NCBI RefSeq assembly: GCF_040436315.1
Contig: NZ_AP031572.1
Location: forward strand, 1,984,001-2,048,000
Length of the DNA stretch: 64,000 nucleotides
Source: Synechocystis sp. LKSZ1
GTDB lineage: Bacteria > Cyanobacteriota > Cyanobacteriia > Cyanobacteriales > Microcystaceae
Reading direction: 5' to 3'
Shown: positions 38,418 through 46,548 of the stretch, one piece after another
How the letters are laid out: each line of letters begins with the position of its first letter
How positions within the stretch are numbered: the stretch's first letter is position 1
The notes under the pieces: generated by a model
Seen by the model: the letters and a program-made list of their open reading frames with translations, nothing else
What the model was told of the DNA's origin: nothing
Database searches by the model: none
Position numbers and translations under genes: made by a program

Positions 38418-39758
38418 TTATGCTATGGAAAAAAGGGGGAATTTAACGATGAATAAGCTACCTTGGCCTAACTCACTCTCCACTGTTAAAGACCCTTGAT
38501 GCTTAACGGCGATTGCCTGAGCAATGGCCAAACCTAATCCGGCTCCTCCCTGTTGTCGAGACCGGGCTGTATCCACCCGATAAAAACGGTCAAAAATTCG
38601 CGCTTGTTCAGCAGGGGCGATGCCAATTCCTGTATCTTGAACCTGTATTAGGGCCTGATATTTATCACTCCCCAGCATAACTTGTACCCTTCCCCCAGCC
38701 GGGGTGTAGTGCAGGGCATTATTGATGAGGTTAGCCACTAAGCGATAAAGCTGTTCTTCTTCTCCCCTGACCCAGATGGGTTCTTGACTGTCCAGCTTTG
38801 ACGATAACGCTACCCCAGCGGCAAGGGCCGACCCTGAAAATTCCTCCACTAAATCACTGACCAAATCATTAAGACAACAGGCTTGAAATTGACTCCGATT
38901 CACCTTCTGTAAATCCATACGAGAAAGTAGCAATAAATCCTGAATCAAATGAGTGAGGCGATAATTCTGTCGTTTGAGGATTTGCAAAGTACTATAGGCT
39001 TCCTCTGGACTTGGTTCTGCGCTTAAAGTCGTTTCCAGGGTGGCCTGAATCGCCGTAATCGGTGTGCGTAATTCGTGGGCAATATCTGCGGTGAACTGCT
39101 GAATTTGCTGGTAGGAACGATAGACCGGCTCCATGGCCAAACCCGCTAACCACCAACTGGCTCCCCCGACGACAAGCATCATAGTGGGTAAACCCCAGAC
39201 CAAAAACGCCTGGATACTGTGCAAATGATGGTCGTATTCCACCAAAGAACGCCCTACTTTTAAATAACCCCAGGGTTGACCAGTGGCCGTTTTTAACTGC
39301 AAGGAGACTTGATGGTAACGATTGCCCCGTTGATCCGTTAGCGGTTGTTGACGGGTCGTTTCTCGCTCAAAAGCCAGGCCCGGTGGGTTTTCTCCCGCCG
39401 TTGCCAATAATTGACCATTTAAATTTAAAAAACGAACATAATACCCCGGTTGCTGAGTGGCATTAAGGATATGGATTCGTTGGGGTGGCCTAGGACAGGC
39501 CTGAGGGCCAATGCAGAGATTTGGCAAAATATGTCGAACAGACGGCTCTAACTGGCCGGGTTGTTGGAGAAGGGGTTCAAGGCCATCATGGAGGGTTCCG
39601 GCTAAAGAGGTTAGCTCCTGGTCTAGGGAACGCCAATGATCCTGGGCCGTCATTTCATAGACCGCTAGGCCACACAGGCCCAAAATCAGACCCATCACCC
39701 CCGCATAGTAACTGGCTAAGCGCCAACGGGAGAGGTTAAATAGTCTATTGTTCCGCAT
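38418..39758 (-). CDS. copS: Copper-sensing histidine kinase
   Basis: 446 aa from the ATG at 39758, overlapping the copR stop by 14 bases. Two membrane helices (about 14-34 and 180-205) enclose a periplasmic sensor of about 140 residues that has two Cys near the middle (LCIGPQACP). Then HAMP-like linker, H-box DIAHELRTPITAI, N-box NLINNALHYTP, G boxes DTGIGIAPAEQARIF and GGAGLGLAIAQAI. The order copM-copR-copS is that of the Synechocystis copper two-component locus. Confidence 0.88.
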   Translation of the reverse strand: MRNNRLFNLSRWRLASYYAGVMGLILGLCGLAVYEMTAQDHWRSLDQELTSLAGTLHDGLEPLLQQPGQLEPSVRHILPNLCIGPQACPRPPQRIHILNATQQPGYYVRFLNLNGQLLATAGENPPGLAFERETTRQQPLTDQRGNRYHQVSLQLKTATGQPWGYLKVGRSLVEYDHHLHSIQAFLVWGLPTMMLVVGGASWWLAGLAMEPVYRSYQQIQQFTADIAHELRTPITAIQATLETTLSAEPSPEEAYSTLQILKRQNYRLTHLIQDLLLLSRMDLQKVNRSQFQACCLNDLVSDLVEEFSGSALAAGVALSSKLDSQEPIWVRGEEEQLYRLVANLINNALHYTPAGGRVQVMLGSDKYQALIQVQDTGIGIAPAEQARIFDRFYRVDTARSRQQGGAGLGLAIAQAIAVKHQGSLTVESELGQGSLFIVKFPLFSIA

Positions 39759-40443
39759 GGGTTGGATGGGGTTGGAGGCGATACCCCAGGCCATAGACCG
39801 TTTCAATCAGATCACTATGGCCGTATTCCCCTAATTTCCGCCGTAGCAACCGCACCTGGGCCGCAACCACATTACTGGTAGAGTCCGCCGACACGGCCCA
39901 GAGTTGATTTTTAATCTGTTCACTACTGAGAATATGCTGGGGATGCTTCATAAAATACTCTAACAACTGAAACTCCTTTGCCGTTAGGGAAATGGCCTGG
40001 TGCTCTGGTGTGATCACAGTAAAGGTTCCATAATCTAAGCGCCAGTCCCCAGCCTGTAACTGCTGAGGTTGCAATTGCGGTGACCTGCGTTGTAGAGAGC
40101 GTAAACGGGCCAATAGCTCGGCCATACCAAAGGGTTTGATCAAATAATCATCAGCTCCTGCATCCAAACCTTGAACTCGGTCTGAAATTTGGTCTTTAGC
40201 CGTCAGCATCAGGATCGGTAAAGAACTCCCTCGGGCCCGCAACCGTTGGCATAGTTCCAGTCCTGATAGGCCGGGTACCATCCAATCAAAAATGGCTAGG
40301 GTATAGTTCACCCACCCTTGATCCAAATAGCTCCAGGCCAGGCCTCCCTCTTGTACCCAATCGACAATGTAATTTTCCCGTTGGAGCGCTTTTTCTAGGG
40401 CCATTCCCAAGTCGGGTTCATCTTCCACTAGCAGGAGTCTCAT
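39745..40443 (-). CDS. copR: OmpR-type response regulator of copper resistance
   Basis: 232 aa. Receiver with VEDEPDLG at 6-13, phospho-Asp in LAIFDWMVPG (residue about 51), and Lys in LIKPFGMAE. Winged-helix C-domain with LTAKEFQLLEYFMKHPQHIL and LRRKLGEYGHSDLIETVYG. It lies 6 bases after copM and overlaps copS. It is the obvious candidate to bind the four TTTCAT repeats in this island, including that before copM, which would make it autoregulated. Confidence 0.9.
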   Translation of the reverse strand: MRLLLVEDEPDLGMALEKALQRENYIVDWVQEGGLAWSYLDQGWVNYTLAIFDWMVPGLSGLELCQRLRARGSSLPILMLTAKDQISDRVQGLDAGADDYLIKPFGMAELLARLRSLQRRSPQLQPQQLQAGDWRLDYGTFTVITPEHQAISLTAKEFQLLEYFMKHPQHILSSEQIKNQLWAVSADSTSNVVAAQVRLLRRKLGEYGHSDLIETVYGLGYRLQPHPTHAEQ

Positions 40444-40449
40444 TACCCT

Positions 40450-41037
40450 TTAGCGACCATACCAGCTTTGATACCATTGCTTCATTTGCTTAATCTCCGC
40501 ACTTTGGGAGCGAATAATATCATCCGCTAGTTTATTCATTTCCGGGCGATTGGTGTTGGTTTTCAGGTTACTGGCCATCATGACCGCCATTTGGTGGTGG
40601 GGAATCATCTGACGAATAAATTCCCGGTCGAAGTTCTGGGCCGTTGCCAATGCCTCTAAATCCATTGCCATCATGTCATGGCCCTGGTGCATCCCCATCA
40701 CTCCCTGACTTGATAGGGGGGGAACAGCCTGGCCAAACCACTGTTTGTACCAAGTCTGCATTTCTTTAATTTCTCGGTTTTGGTCTTTAATAATGCTCTG
40801 AGCTAGCTTTTTCAGTTCAGGGTGCTGGGCCTTTTTTAAGGCCATCTCGGCCATGTCTATGGCATCTTGGTGGTGGGGAATCATCATTGCGATAAACCCC
40901 TGGTCTGTCCAGCCCATTTGCATCGGTGTTTGGGTTAGCATAGTCGGCGTTTGATTTTGATAAGCCCTCGTTACACCAACAGCCGAACCACTGAGGAGCA
41001 GTCCCGCTAATCCATAAAGCCAAAGTTGATGACGCAT
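40450..41037 (-). CDS. copM: DUF305 periplasmic copper-binding protein
   Basis: 195 aa from the ATG at 41037, with a signal peptide (LYGLAGLLLSGSAVG). Two DUF305 units: FIAMMIPHHQDAIDMAEMAL (about 48-67) and FIRQMIPHHQMAVMM (about 143-157), joined by a Met/His loop (GMHQGHDMMAMD). Met and His side chains bind Cu(I) in the Synechocystis homologue CopM. The upstream frame to 41127 is discarded because the CopR-type box (41090-41106) lies inside it. Confidence 0.9.
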   Translation of the reverse strand: MRHQLWLYGLAGLLLSGSAVGVTRAYQNQTPTMLTQTPMQMGWTDQGFIAMMIPHHQDAIDMAEMALKKAQHPELKKLAQSIIKDQNREIKEMQTWYKQWFGQAVPPLSSQGVMGMHQGHDMMAMDLEALATAQNFDREFIRQMIPHHQMAVMMASNLKTNTNRPEMNKLADDIIRSQSAEIKQMKQWYQSWYGR

Positions 41038-41089
41038 AAGAGCACTCCATTCTTGCTTTTCTATCCTGCTTCCAGTGTGACAAAGCAAA

Positions 41090-41106
41090 ATGAAATCACT
41101 ATGAAA
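41090..41106 (-). promoter_or_regulatory. CopR-type box upstream of copMRS
   Basis: On the minus strand TTTCAT-AGTGA-TTTCAT, a perfect direct repeat with 5-bp spacer, 53 bases before the copM start. Confidence 0.7.
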
Positions 41107-41165
41107 TGGAGCAAGCTTATAAAGCAATACCTCAAATCGCTTTTAAAAGGGTAATCCTATACTCG

Positions 41166-41522
41166 TTATGGTCGTCCCCATTCCAACCAGCGAATGACCA
41201 GTTTTCCAGCCTGCTCAGTCACGATGACAGAGACTGCTTCGAGATAATCCTCACCCTCAAGGGAGGTATACAGCCACACCACATCCCCAGTTTCCATGGG
41301 GGGATATTGCCATTCCGTCAGGAGGCAGTCCGTCATTACCAGGGCTGTTTGTATAGGGCCAGAACCATAGGCAATCATGGCTTCGACGGTCTGCTGTAGG
41401 GCCTGAGGTGAGTATTGATGCTGGAGTTCTGGGGTCAGTAGGGAGTGGGCAGTGTTGTAATTGCCTTGGGCTAAACAATCTCCAAACTGTTGGGTAAGGG
41501 TAATGGCTTCAGAAATACTCAT
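41166..41522 (-). CDS. Small soluble protein, NTF2-like fold suspected
   Basis: 118 aa. The pattern AITLTQQFGDCLAQGNYNTAHSLL..ELQHQYSPQALQQTVEAMI resembles the helical start of NTF2-like/DUF3887 domains, followed by strands (WLYTSLEGEDYLEAVSVIV, KLVIRWLEWG). No catalytic residues identified. GGGAG is about 10 bases upstream. It lies upstream of copM on the same strand but is separated by the CopR-type box, so it is probably expressed independently. Confidence 0.5.
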   Translation of the reverse strand: MSISEAITLTQQFGDCLAQGNYNTAHSLLTPELQHQYSPQALQQTVEAMIAYGSGPIQTALVMTDCLLTEWQYPPMETGDVVWLYTSLEGEDYLEAVSVIVTEQAGKLVIRWLEWGRP

Positions 41523-41686
41523 GACTGTCTGTCTCCCAGCTCAGGCTCTTAGATTGCCCAGTACCATTGCAAAAAGAGCAGGTTTCTTCCCGCTGTACCT
41601 CTCCAGAGCAGTCTCGCAACTCAGTATAGCCCTGGCCATCGCCCTTTTATCGTCAATCCCGTAGTCCAACTCCTCGAAATTATGAA

Positions 41687-42034
41687 CTATATCAAAGTCA
41701 CAGAGCGGAGGTAGGACTCCAAGGCATCCGTCACTAACTTATTAAGATTAATTCCTTGTTCCTGGGCAAAGAGAGCCGCCTGTCGATGGAGCTTGCTACT
41801 AACTCGCACATTGAAACTGCCCTTAAACGGCTGTTCAGGAATAATATCTTCGTCCTCACAAAGAGCTAGATAATCATCGATTGCTGCCTCAAAATTCGCT
41901 CGGAGACTAGGGACATCTTCCCCTTCAAAACTAATCAGACTCCGAATATACTCCACCTTGCCATAAAAGATTTGATCTTCATCACTATAGTGAATTGAAC
42001 CAAAATATTTCTTATACTGCATCATATTGTTCAT
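41687..42034 (-). CDS. hicB: HicB-type antitoxin
   Basis: 115 aa. The partially degraded RNase-H-like N-domain (YFGSIHYSDEDQIFYGKVEYI, DVPSLRANFEAAIDDYL) is followed by a ribbon-helix-helix C-domain (FNVRVSSKLHRQAALFAQE). It neutralises HicA and probably represses the operon. Its ATG overlaps the hicA stop by 4 bases. A decayed copy of its C-terminus lies at 38046-38168. Confidence 0.88.
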   Translation of the reverse strand: MNNMMQYKKYFGSIHYSDEDQIFYGKVEYIRSLISFEGEDVPSLRANFEAAIDDYLALCEDEDIIPEQPFKGSFNVRVSSKLHRQAALFAQEQGINLNKLVTDALESYLRSVTLI

Positions 42035-42285
42035 AGCAATTCTTCTCCCTGGAGTAACTCAATCACTTGTTCTATTTGATATCGTTTTAAGATGTTTTGA
42101 GGATGGGGCTTGTGTAAAGCGAGAGTGACCCCATTCGAATGAATAAATCGTCGCCGTGACCCCCCTGTTTTCCCCGTGGCTATCTCCTCAAAACCTAGAG
42201 CCACCAATAAAGACACCAACTCATCCCAGCTAAAATCTTTAGGACGAGCCAATAGCCTTTTAATCAGCTTTTCTTTACGACTCAC
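42031..42285 (-). CDS. hicA: HicA-type mRNA interferase toxin
   Basis: 84 aa with a double-stranded-RNA-binding-like fold. WDELVSLLVALGFEE, then the conserved GGSRRRFIHSNG with the catalytic His, and KPHPQNILKRYQIEQVIELL match HicA. It cleaves mRNA when free of HicB. It is first in the operon, the usual order. Such modules stabilise mobile elements after integration. Confidence 0.88.
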   Translation of the reverse strand: MSRKEKLIKRLLARPKDFSWDELVSLLVALGFEEIATGKTGGSRRRFIHSNGVTLALHKPHPQNILKRYQIEQVIELLQGEELL

Positions 42286-42673
42286 ACCCCTTATCCAATA
42301 AACTGCAACTGAATCTAGTTACATTATGGCATCTAGTTCCCACTAAATACCCAACTCTGATTCACAGTTCACGCAAGTCAAACCAAGCGACCAAAAACAG
42401 TTTATATAATCATTGTCTTTGATTTAGCCTTGATTACATAAATAACGCGATGTGCAACTAAAAACAGCAGAATCAGGGTTCCAGGCGATAATCTAACCTT
42501 CCTTATTTCTGAAAGCCTTGTAAATCAAGGCCTAAAAAATAGTTGCACACGGGGTTAAATAACATGACTTCTTTTCCATTGCTGTTTCTGTCAATCTTGG
42601 AGGGATGAAGGGCCTTGACATTTGGGGGAGGACATATAGAATCCATCAACTTTTCGTCAGGATTCGACTCCCC
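42286..42673. other. Intergenic region between hicA and the exported-protein operon
   Basis: About 390 bases. It contains the hicA promoter side and, at 42451-42549, a small element with 10-bp inverted ends, listed separately. No ORF with coding character is seen; an upstream in-frame extension of the next gene to 42605 (MKGLDIWGR) has no signal-like start. Confidence 0.5.
42451..42549. repeat. 99-bp element with perfect 10-bp inverted ends
   Basis: TGTGCAACTA (42451-42460) and TAGTTGCACA (42540-42549) are perfect complements. Inside, GCCTTG-taaat-CAAGGC (42515-42531) is a second, tight hairpin. No coding potential. It could be a MITE-like remnant, a protein-binding site or an RNA fold in the leader of the next operon. 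Confidence 0.4.
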
Positions 42674-43330
42674 ATGCGTCTTCCCAAGGCTTTCCCTGCC
42701 TCCCTTTTCCTCCTTCTCAGTCTAACGGCTGTTGCTGATGTGGCCTCGGCTGTCCCCACCGCTGGCAAGGAGACCCGCACTGGTGATATCTACGTCAGTG
42801 GTCTTAATAGCTATCAAACCCTCGAGGCCGCCTACCCTGGCCTGCCCAAGATTGTCAAAAAGACCGCTAATGAATGCGGCTTCTTCAAACTCGCCAGCAC
42901 TGAGTCTTCCCCGATCACCGATGCCAGCAATCTCCAGTTGGGCAGTAATACGGCCTTTACGGTCGGCAGTCTCCCCACTCAGGCCGCTCCTAAATGTACT
43001 GATGGTCAACTCGCTGGTACCAACCTAACCCCGGCCGCTGTTCTGAAAACCGCTGAGGGGGATGTTTATTTCACGGGCCTGGTGGACTACTCCCAGCACG
43101 ATGTCCGGTATCTGGACTTGTCCCAGACCCGCAGTATTAAGGCCAATACCTGTGGCATCGCCAAGCTCTCTAGCACGGGGGCCTATGCGAATCCCACCGG
43201 TGTCCTGACTCTCAAGGATAAAGAGACTCAGGCCACGGTTATCGGCATTGATACCGCCACCATCGCTTCGGTCAGTGGAGGGCCAATTTGTCGCAATGGG
43301 GTGGCCCTGTTCACGGCGGATTGGCCCTAA
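42674..43330 (+). CDS. Exported protein with two Cys-containing repeats
   Basis: 218 aa from the ATG at 42674. A signal peptide (FPASLFLLLSLTAVADVASA) is followed by two similar units of about 85-90 residues: GDIYVSGLNSYQTLE..TANECGFFKLAS and GDVYFTGLVDYSQHD..KANTCGIAKLSS, each ending in a second Cys (APKCTDG, GPICRNG). Each unit probably forms one disulphide. No family recognised. It is the first gene of an operon ending in a prepilin, so a pilus-associated or surface function is inferred. Confidence 0.6.
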   Translation: MRLPKAFPASLFLLLSLTAVADVASAVPTAGKETRTGDIYVSGLNSYQTLEAAYPGLPKIVKKTANECGFFKLASTESSPITDASNLQLGSNTAFTVGSLPTQAAPKCTDGQLAGTNLTPAAVLKTAEGDVYFTGLVDYSQHDVRYLDLSQTRSIKANTCGIAKLSSTGAYANPTGVLTLKDKETQATVIGIDTATIASVSGGPICRNGVALFTADWP

Positions 43331-43386
43331 TTGTTGTCTCGTTTGCTTCTCACTCATCGTCTAGGGGAATCTTCCCCTTTTTTCGT

Positions 43387-43527
43387 ATGGCCCTTAAAAC
43401 TCTGCTCTCGCTTCTCCTCATTGCTGTCGTCTCTCTCCCTACCCTGGCCCAGACCCCAGGGAATACCCCTCAACCCAGACAAGAGGATGGCCACACCAGC
43501 GAAAACGTTAACCCCAATCGCAAATGA
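43387..43527 (+). CDS. Small exported protein
   Basis: 46 aa. A signal peptide (MALKTLLSLLLIAVVSLPTLAQ) leaves a mature part of about 24 residues that is polar and Pro/Asn-rich (TPGNTPQPRQEDGHTSENV). It overlaps the next gene by 4 bases (ATGA), so it is likely translated with it. No function can be assigned. Confidence 0.5.
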   Translation: MALKTLLSLLLIAVVSLPTLAQTPGNTPQPRQEDGHTSENVNPNRK

Positions 43528-44285
43528 AACGCCTTCTTTCCTTCGCTCTCCTCCTATCGGCCCTCTTGCCCCTGTTGCCTGCCTCTGCTCAACAGATAAC
43601 GGGGGGCAATTACTTCAATGCCAAGACCCGCAAAACGACGGTCACGCTTCAGGGCCTTAACCCCTATGAAACATACGAGCTTTTCATTCCTTCCTATCGT
43701 TATCGCACTAAGGCTAAGGCCGATTCCTGCGGTATCCTGACCGTCAAAGCTGGCAGTTATCCTCTGCGTGGGGCTGGTAGCGGTTGGCAACGGGTCGAAA
43801 TTGCTGACCTTGGCAAATGGCTTTTCTATTGGGGCGATGCTGCTGTCGATGATAGCCCCGCTAATGAGCCTTTTTGTGTCAATGGCCAGGTCACGAAGGG
43901 AGGATACGGTACTCCTTGGCCGGCTGGGGAATGGACGCTATGGGTCGGGGGAGGTCTGGTCAAATTCTATGACCCTCCTCTCGGGCCTCAAATGGCTAAC
44001 AAAGAATATGCGGTCGTCTTAGCTGGCAACCATGAGGGAACCTATTCTGGGCGTACCAAAACTAAGTCTCTCAAGGCCAGCAAGTGTGGAACGGTTTCCT
44101 TCAACATCCTGGAGTATTGGGATGGCGACCTGAAGACCAGCATGGGAGAGGCTTTCCAATATGTTGATGGCTACCAGTTACGCCGCTCCACTGGCTCCGT
44201 CTTGTATTACTTCAACCCCGCTAATTTGTGGGACACCATGGCCTCTGTTTGTCTCAAAGGCAATCTTTATAGTCCTCGTCCCTGA
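43524..44285 (+). CDS. Exported protein with two Cys-containing repeats, paralogous in pattern to the 42674 gene
   Basis: 253 aa with a signal peptide (LLSFALLLSALLPLLPASAQ). Two units recur: VTLQGLNPYETYELF..AKADSCGILTVKAG and VVLAGNHEGTYSG..LKASKCGTVSFNI. Each has the K-A-x-x-C-G core and a later Cys (EPFCVNGQ, ASVCLKGN), as in the 42674 protein. It overlaps the prepilin gene downstream by one base (TGATG). Probably a partner of that pilin; a tip adhesin is one possibility. Confidence 0.6.
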   Translation: MKRLLSFALLLSALLPLLPASAQQITGGNYFNAKTRKTTVTLQGLNPYETYELFIPSYRYRTKAKADSCGILTVKAGSYPLRGAGSGWQRVEIADLGKWLFYWGDAAVDDSPANEPFCVNGQVTKGGYGTPWPAGEWTLWVGGGLVKFYDPPLGPQMANKEYAVVLAGNHEGTYSGRTKTKSLKASKCGTVSFNILEYWDGDLKTSMGEAFQYVDGYQLRRSTGSVLYYFNPANLWDTMASVCLKGNLYSPRP

Positions 44286-44794
44286 TGTGTATCCTTAGAC
44301 CTCGGTGCTTACGTCGTTGCTTAAGGTCTGGCCCTCACGGCTGGACTTTAATCGAAATTGCAACAATCATGGCGATTGTCAGTATCCTTGCTGCTATTGG
44401 CCTACCTAGTATGATTGGCTTCTTTGCCAACCAAAATCTCAAGTCAGATTTAATTGCTGTTAAGGGGGCCTTACAGGAGATTCAACGGGTGGCCATCAAG
44501 AAAGGGATGGCCTGCCAAGTCACTATCACCAGCCACGATATCCAGGCCTCCCCGGCTGGTTGTCTCCCTTCCGCCGTGGACTTGGATGACAACACCCATT
44601 TAGAACTGGTCAATTTCCCAGGCCCTGGCCTCCAGGTCAGTTATCGTGGCACCTTCCACATTGGCGGCGGGGATAATCTCATCCTTTTCCACCACTCCCA
44701 AACTTCCCAGGAGTATTGCCTGGCCCTTTCTGAACCGTTGGGCCTGCTCCGGCCTGGGGTTTGGTCGGGTTCTGCCTGTTCGGCTCGGTGGTAG
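44285..44794 (+). CDS. Type IV prepilin-like protein (GspH/FimT class)
   Basis: 169 aa. A basic leader (residues 1-18) ends in G, followed by WTLIEIATIMAIVSILAAIG, the class III signal with Glu at +5 cut by prepilin peptidase. The globular part has the spacing of GspH/FimT minor pilins and three Cys (MACQVT, AGCLP, EYCLAL). The two exported proteins upstream are translated with it. A lone minor pilin in a mobile element would depend on the host's type IV pilus machinery. Confidence 0.8.
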   Translation: MCILRPRCLRRCLRSGPHGWTLIEIATIMAIVSILAAIGLPSMIGFFANQNLKSDLIAVKGALQEIQRVAIKKGMACQVTITSHDIQASPAGCLPSAVDLDDNTHLELVNFPGPGLQVSYRGTFHIGGGDNLILFHHSQTSQEYCLALSEPLGLLRPGVWSGSACSARW

Positions 44795-44796
44795 TC

Positions 44797-44854
44797 GTTG
44801 CGTCCCGCCGGCGGCCGGCCGCGTTCAAGTTTCGCCCGGCCCTGCCCGGCTTTG
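44797..44854 (+). repeat. 58-bp GC-rich repeat, copy 1
   Basis: It starts GTTGCGTCCCGCC and ends in GGCTTTG, two bases after the prepilin stop. It differs from copy 2 at 46549-46606 at about five positions. The middle (GCGTTCAAGTTTCGCCCGGC) is identical in both. Confidence 0.85.
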
Positions 44855-45095
44855 AAATAACGAAGTCTAACCCCCCATCCCTCCGCTCATCGGGGGGCTA
44901 CCTGTAAAAGCACCGCTATGCCAGGTTTGGCCATTCTACCTACAGGGTCAAGGGTGCCTCCGGCATCAACTCACCTTTCGTTGCCCCCGTTGTTCTCGGC
45001 CCTGCGGGGCTATGGTGGGGGCCTTAATTATCAGACTGCTCGCCCTTGTCTCCCTCCGGTCTCCCTAGCTGCGTTGTTTCTGGCGGTTTTGGCCA

Positions 45096-45320
45096 TGTTC
45101 GCTTTGCTTTTGTTTGCTGTTTGGTTCTGCTTCGTTTCTTGCTTGCTTCGTCGTCCTGTGCGCCGTCTTGTTCCTGGGGTTGTGCCGCCTGGTGGGTTCC
45201 CGCTTCCGCCCTCGGTTGTTGCTGGGTGTTGCCTGCTTCGTTCTGCGTCGGGGCGTTCGCTCTCTGGTGGGGCTTTGTCTTCTCGGGTCGCTCGCCTGCG
45301 TCGGCTTTCGGTTTTGGTCT
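45096..45320 (+). other. 225-nt adenine-free segment
   Basis: There is not a single A on the plus strand from 45096 to 45320; including the terminator that follows, 45096-45356 has one A (45321). The segment begins shortly after GTTGTTTCTGGCGGTTTT (45073-45090), an 18-mer that also opens the second low-A segment (45726-45743). The opposite strand is T-free. All frames are open as a consequence, so ORFs here are not evidence for coding. Function unknown. Confidence 0.85.
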
Positions 45321-45331
45321 AGTTCTCCTTG

Positions 45332-45356
45332 CGGGGCCTGCGGGCCTCGTTTTTTT
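45332..45356 (+). terminator. Intrinsic terminator after the first adenine-free segment
   Basis: CGGGGCC (45332-45338) pairs with GGCCTCG (45343-45349) around TGCG, followed by seven T. One G-T pair, otherwise perfect. It shows that the adenine-free tract is probably transcribed rightwards. Confidence 0.85.
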
Positions 45357-45845
45357 ATGCGTGTCCCCAGGGCCAGAGAAAGATGAATAGGTTGACAGGG
45401 CCTATGAAGTGAGATTGCAGGGCCAGTCGAAATTGATGGGTATCTCAGATGACTGGAATATAAGCGGTTGCCTACGGCGTTGGTGATTGATTTCTTGATT
45501 GGTTGGCCGCCACACAGCTTTCTCAGTCTAGCGGCATGATTCATGCTCACCGTCTTAAACCCAACGGGCAAGCCTTAACCCTGCTCAGGGGAAACATCTC
45601 AGTCGTTGCCCCTAGCCGCCGCATAAAGGTAATCACCAAATCCAACGGTATCGAACGGCGTTGGGGCCATTGCAAATTGGTTCCCCTTCGGACTTGCCTT
45701 GATCGCCGCCGCTATGTGTTGTGCTGTTGTTTCTGGCGGTTTTTGTCGTGTCTGTTTCTTCTGATTTGTGGGTTGCCTTACCGGCCCGTCGCTTCGTTTC
45801 TGGTTCTGCTCTCAGCTCCGGGGCCTTGCGTTGGTTCCTGCGGGA

Positions 45846-45976
45846 TTCGGCTCGCTCTGCCTCCGGCCTTGTCCTGGTTGCGGTCTTTGCCTCTCCTGCT
45901 TCCGCTGGGGCTTTTGCTTCGCGCTGGGCCGGCCGTGTTCCGGGTCTGTCCTTCGTTGCGGCTCGTCGGGTTCCTG
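45846..45976 (+). other. 131-nt adenine-free segment
   Basis: No A on the plus strand from 45846 to 45976, in a longer low-A stretch of about 340 bases (45715-46060) with only seven A. It shares the 18-mer GTTGTTTCTGGCGGTTTT with the first segment and also leads into a strong terminator. Confidence 0.85.
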
Positions 45977-46032
45977 AGGGTTGGGCGGTTTCGGTTCCCG
46001 TCGCTCCGGCTCCCTAGCTCGGTTTTGCTTTT

Positions 46033-46053
46033 GGGCCTTCGGGCCCTTTTTTT
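46033..46053 (+). terminator. Intrinsic terminator with TTCG loop
   Basis: GGGCC (46033-46037), TTCG, GGCCC (46042-46046), then seven T. The UUCG tetraloop makes this an especially stable hairpin. It ends the second low-A segment. Confidence 0.85.
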
Positions 46054-46067
46054 GGGCGTCGGTTAAA

Positions 46068-46089
46068 TTAAAACCCCGGCAGACCGGGG
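46068..46089 (-). terminator. Minus-strand intrinsic terminator
   Basis: On the minus strand CCCCGG-TCTG-CCGGGG (46089-46074) is followed by TTTTAATTT. It would end a leftward transcript coming from the 46.1-47.0 kb interval, where no gene is recognised. Confidence 0.55.
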
Positions 46090-46548
46090 CCAGACGATAC
46101 ATAGTTCCCATTATTAATCAGTATAATTTTTCTTCTTAGTGATTGCCAATGGGCCACAGATGGACACGCCCCTTGTTAAAAAAAGGAAAACAAATCATAC
46201 ATGGACAAGGGGGCCGGGCCTGCGGGCGATTAGCCCAGAGCCAGCAAAGACGAGGCAAGGGACTTTTTCCTTTACTGTCTCTGCCAAAGGCGCTAGTCCC
46301 TCGTGCGGCAAGCCATAAGCGTCTCAGGATGATTCGATGGAGAATAGTAATGAGTAGCAGTAATTGCATCCCAGGGCCTTGAAGAAAGGGCGTAAAAATA
46401 GCTCAACCAGGCACATCAAACAATGAAATTTTCTATTTTTTTCTATGTCAGGGCCTGATCTCTAAACCTGAAAAATCCGTAGGCGGAGACGAGGATTTTG
46501 ATGGTCGTCCATTTCGCCAGTTTTGTATCTCAGGGCCTTGAATCTATG

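Noticed and set aside
44918-46066. Several overlapping plus- and minus-strand ORFs of 70-190 codons
   Set aside because: They cover the adenine-free tracts. DNA without A on one strand (and so without T on the other) cannot form TAA, TAG or TGA in any of six frames, so open frames are expected without coding.
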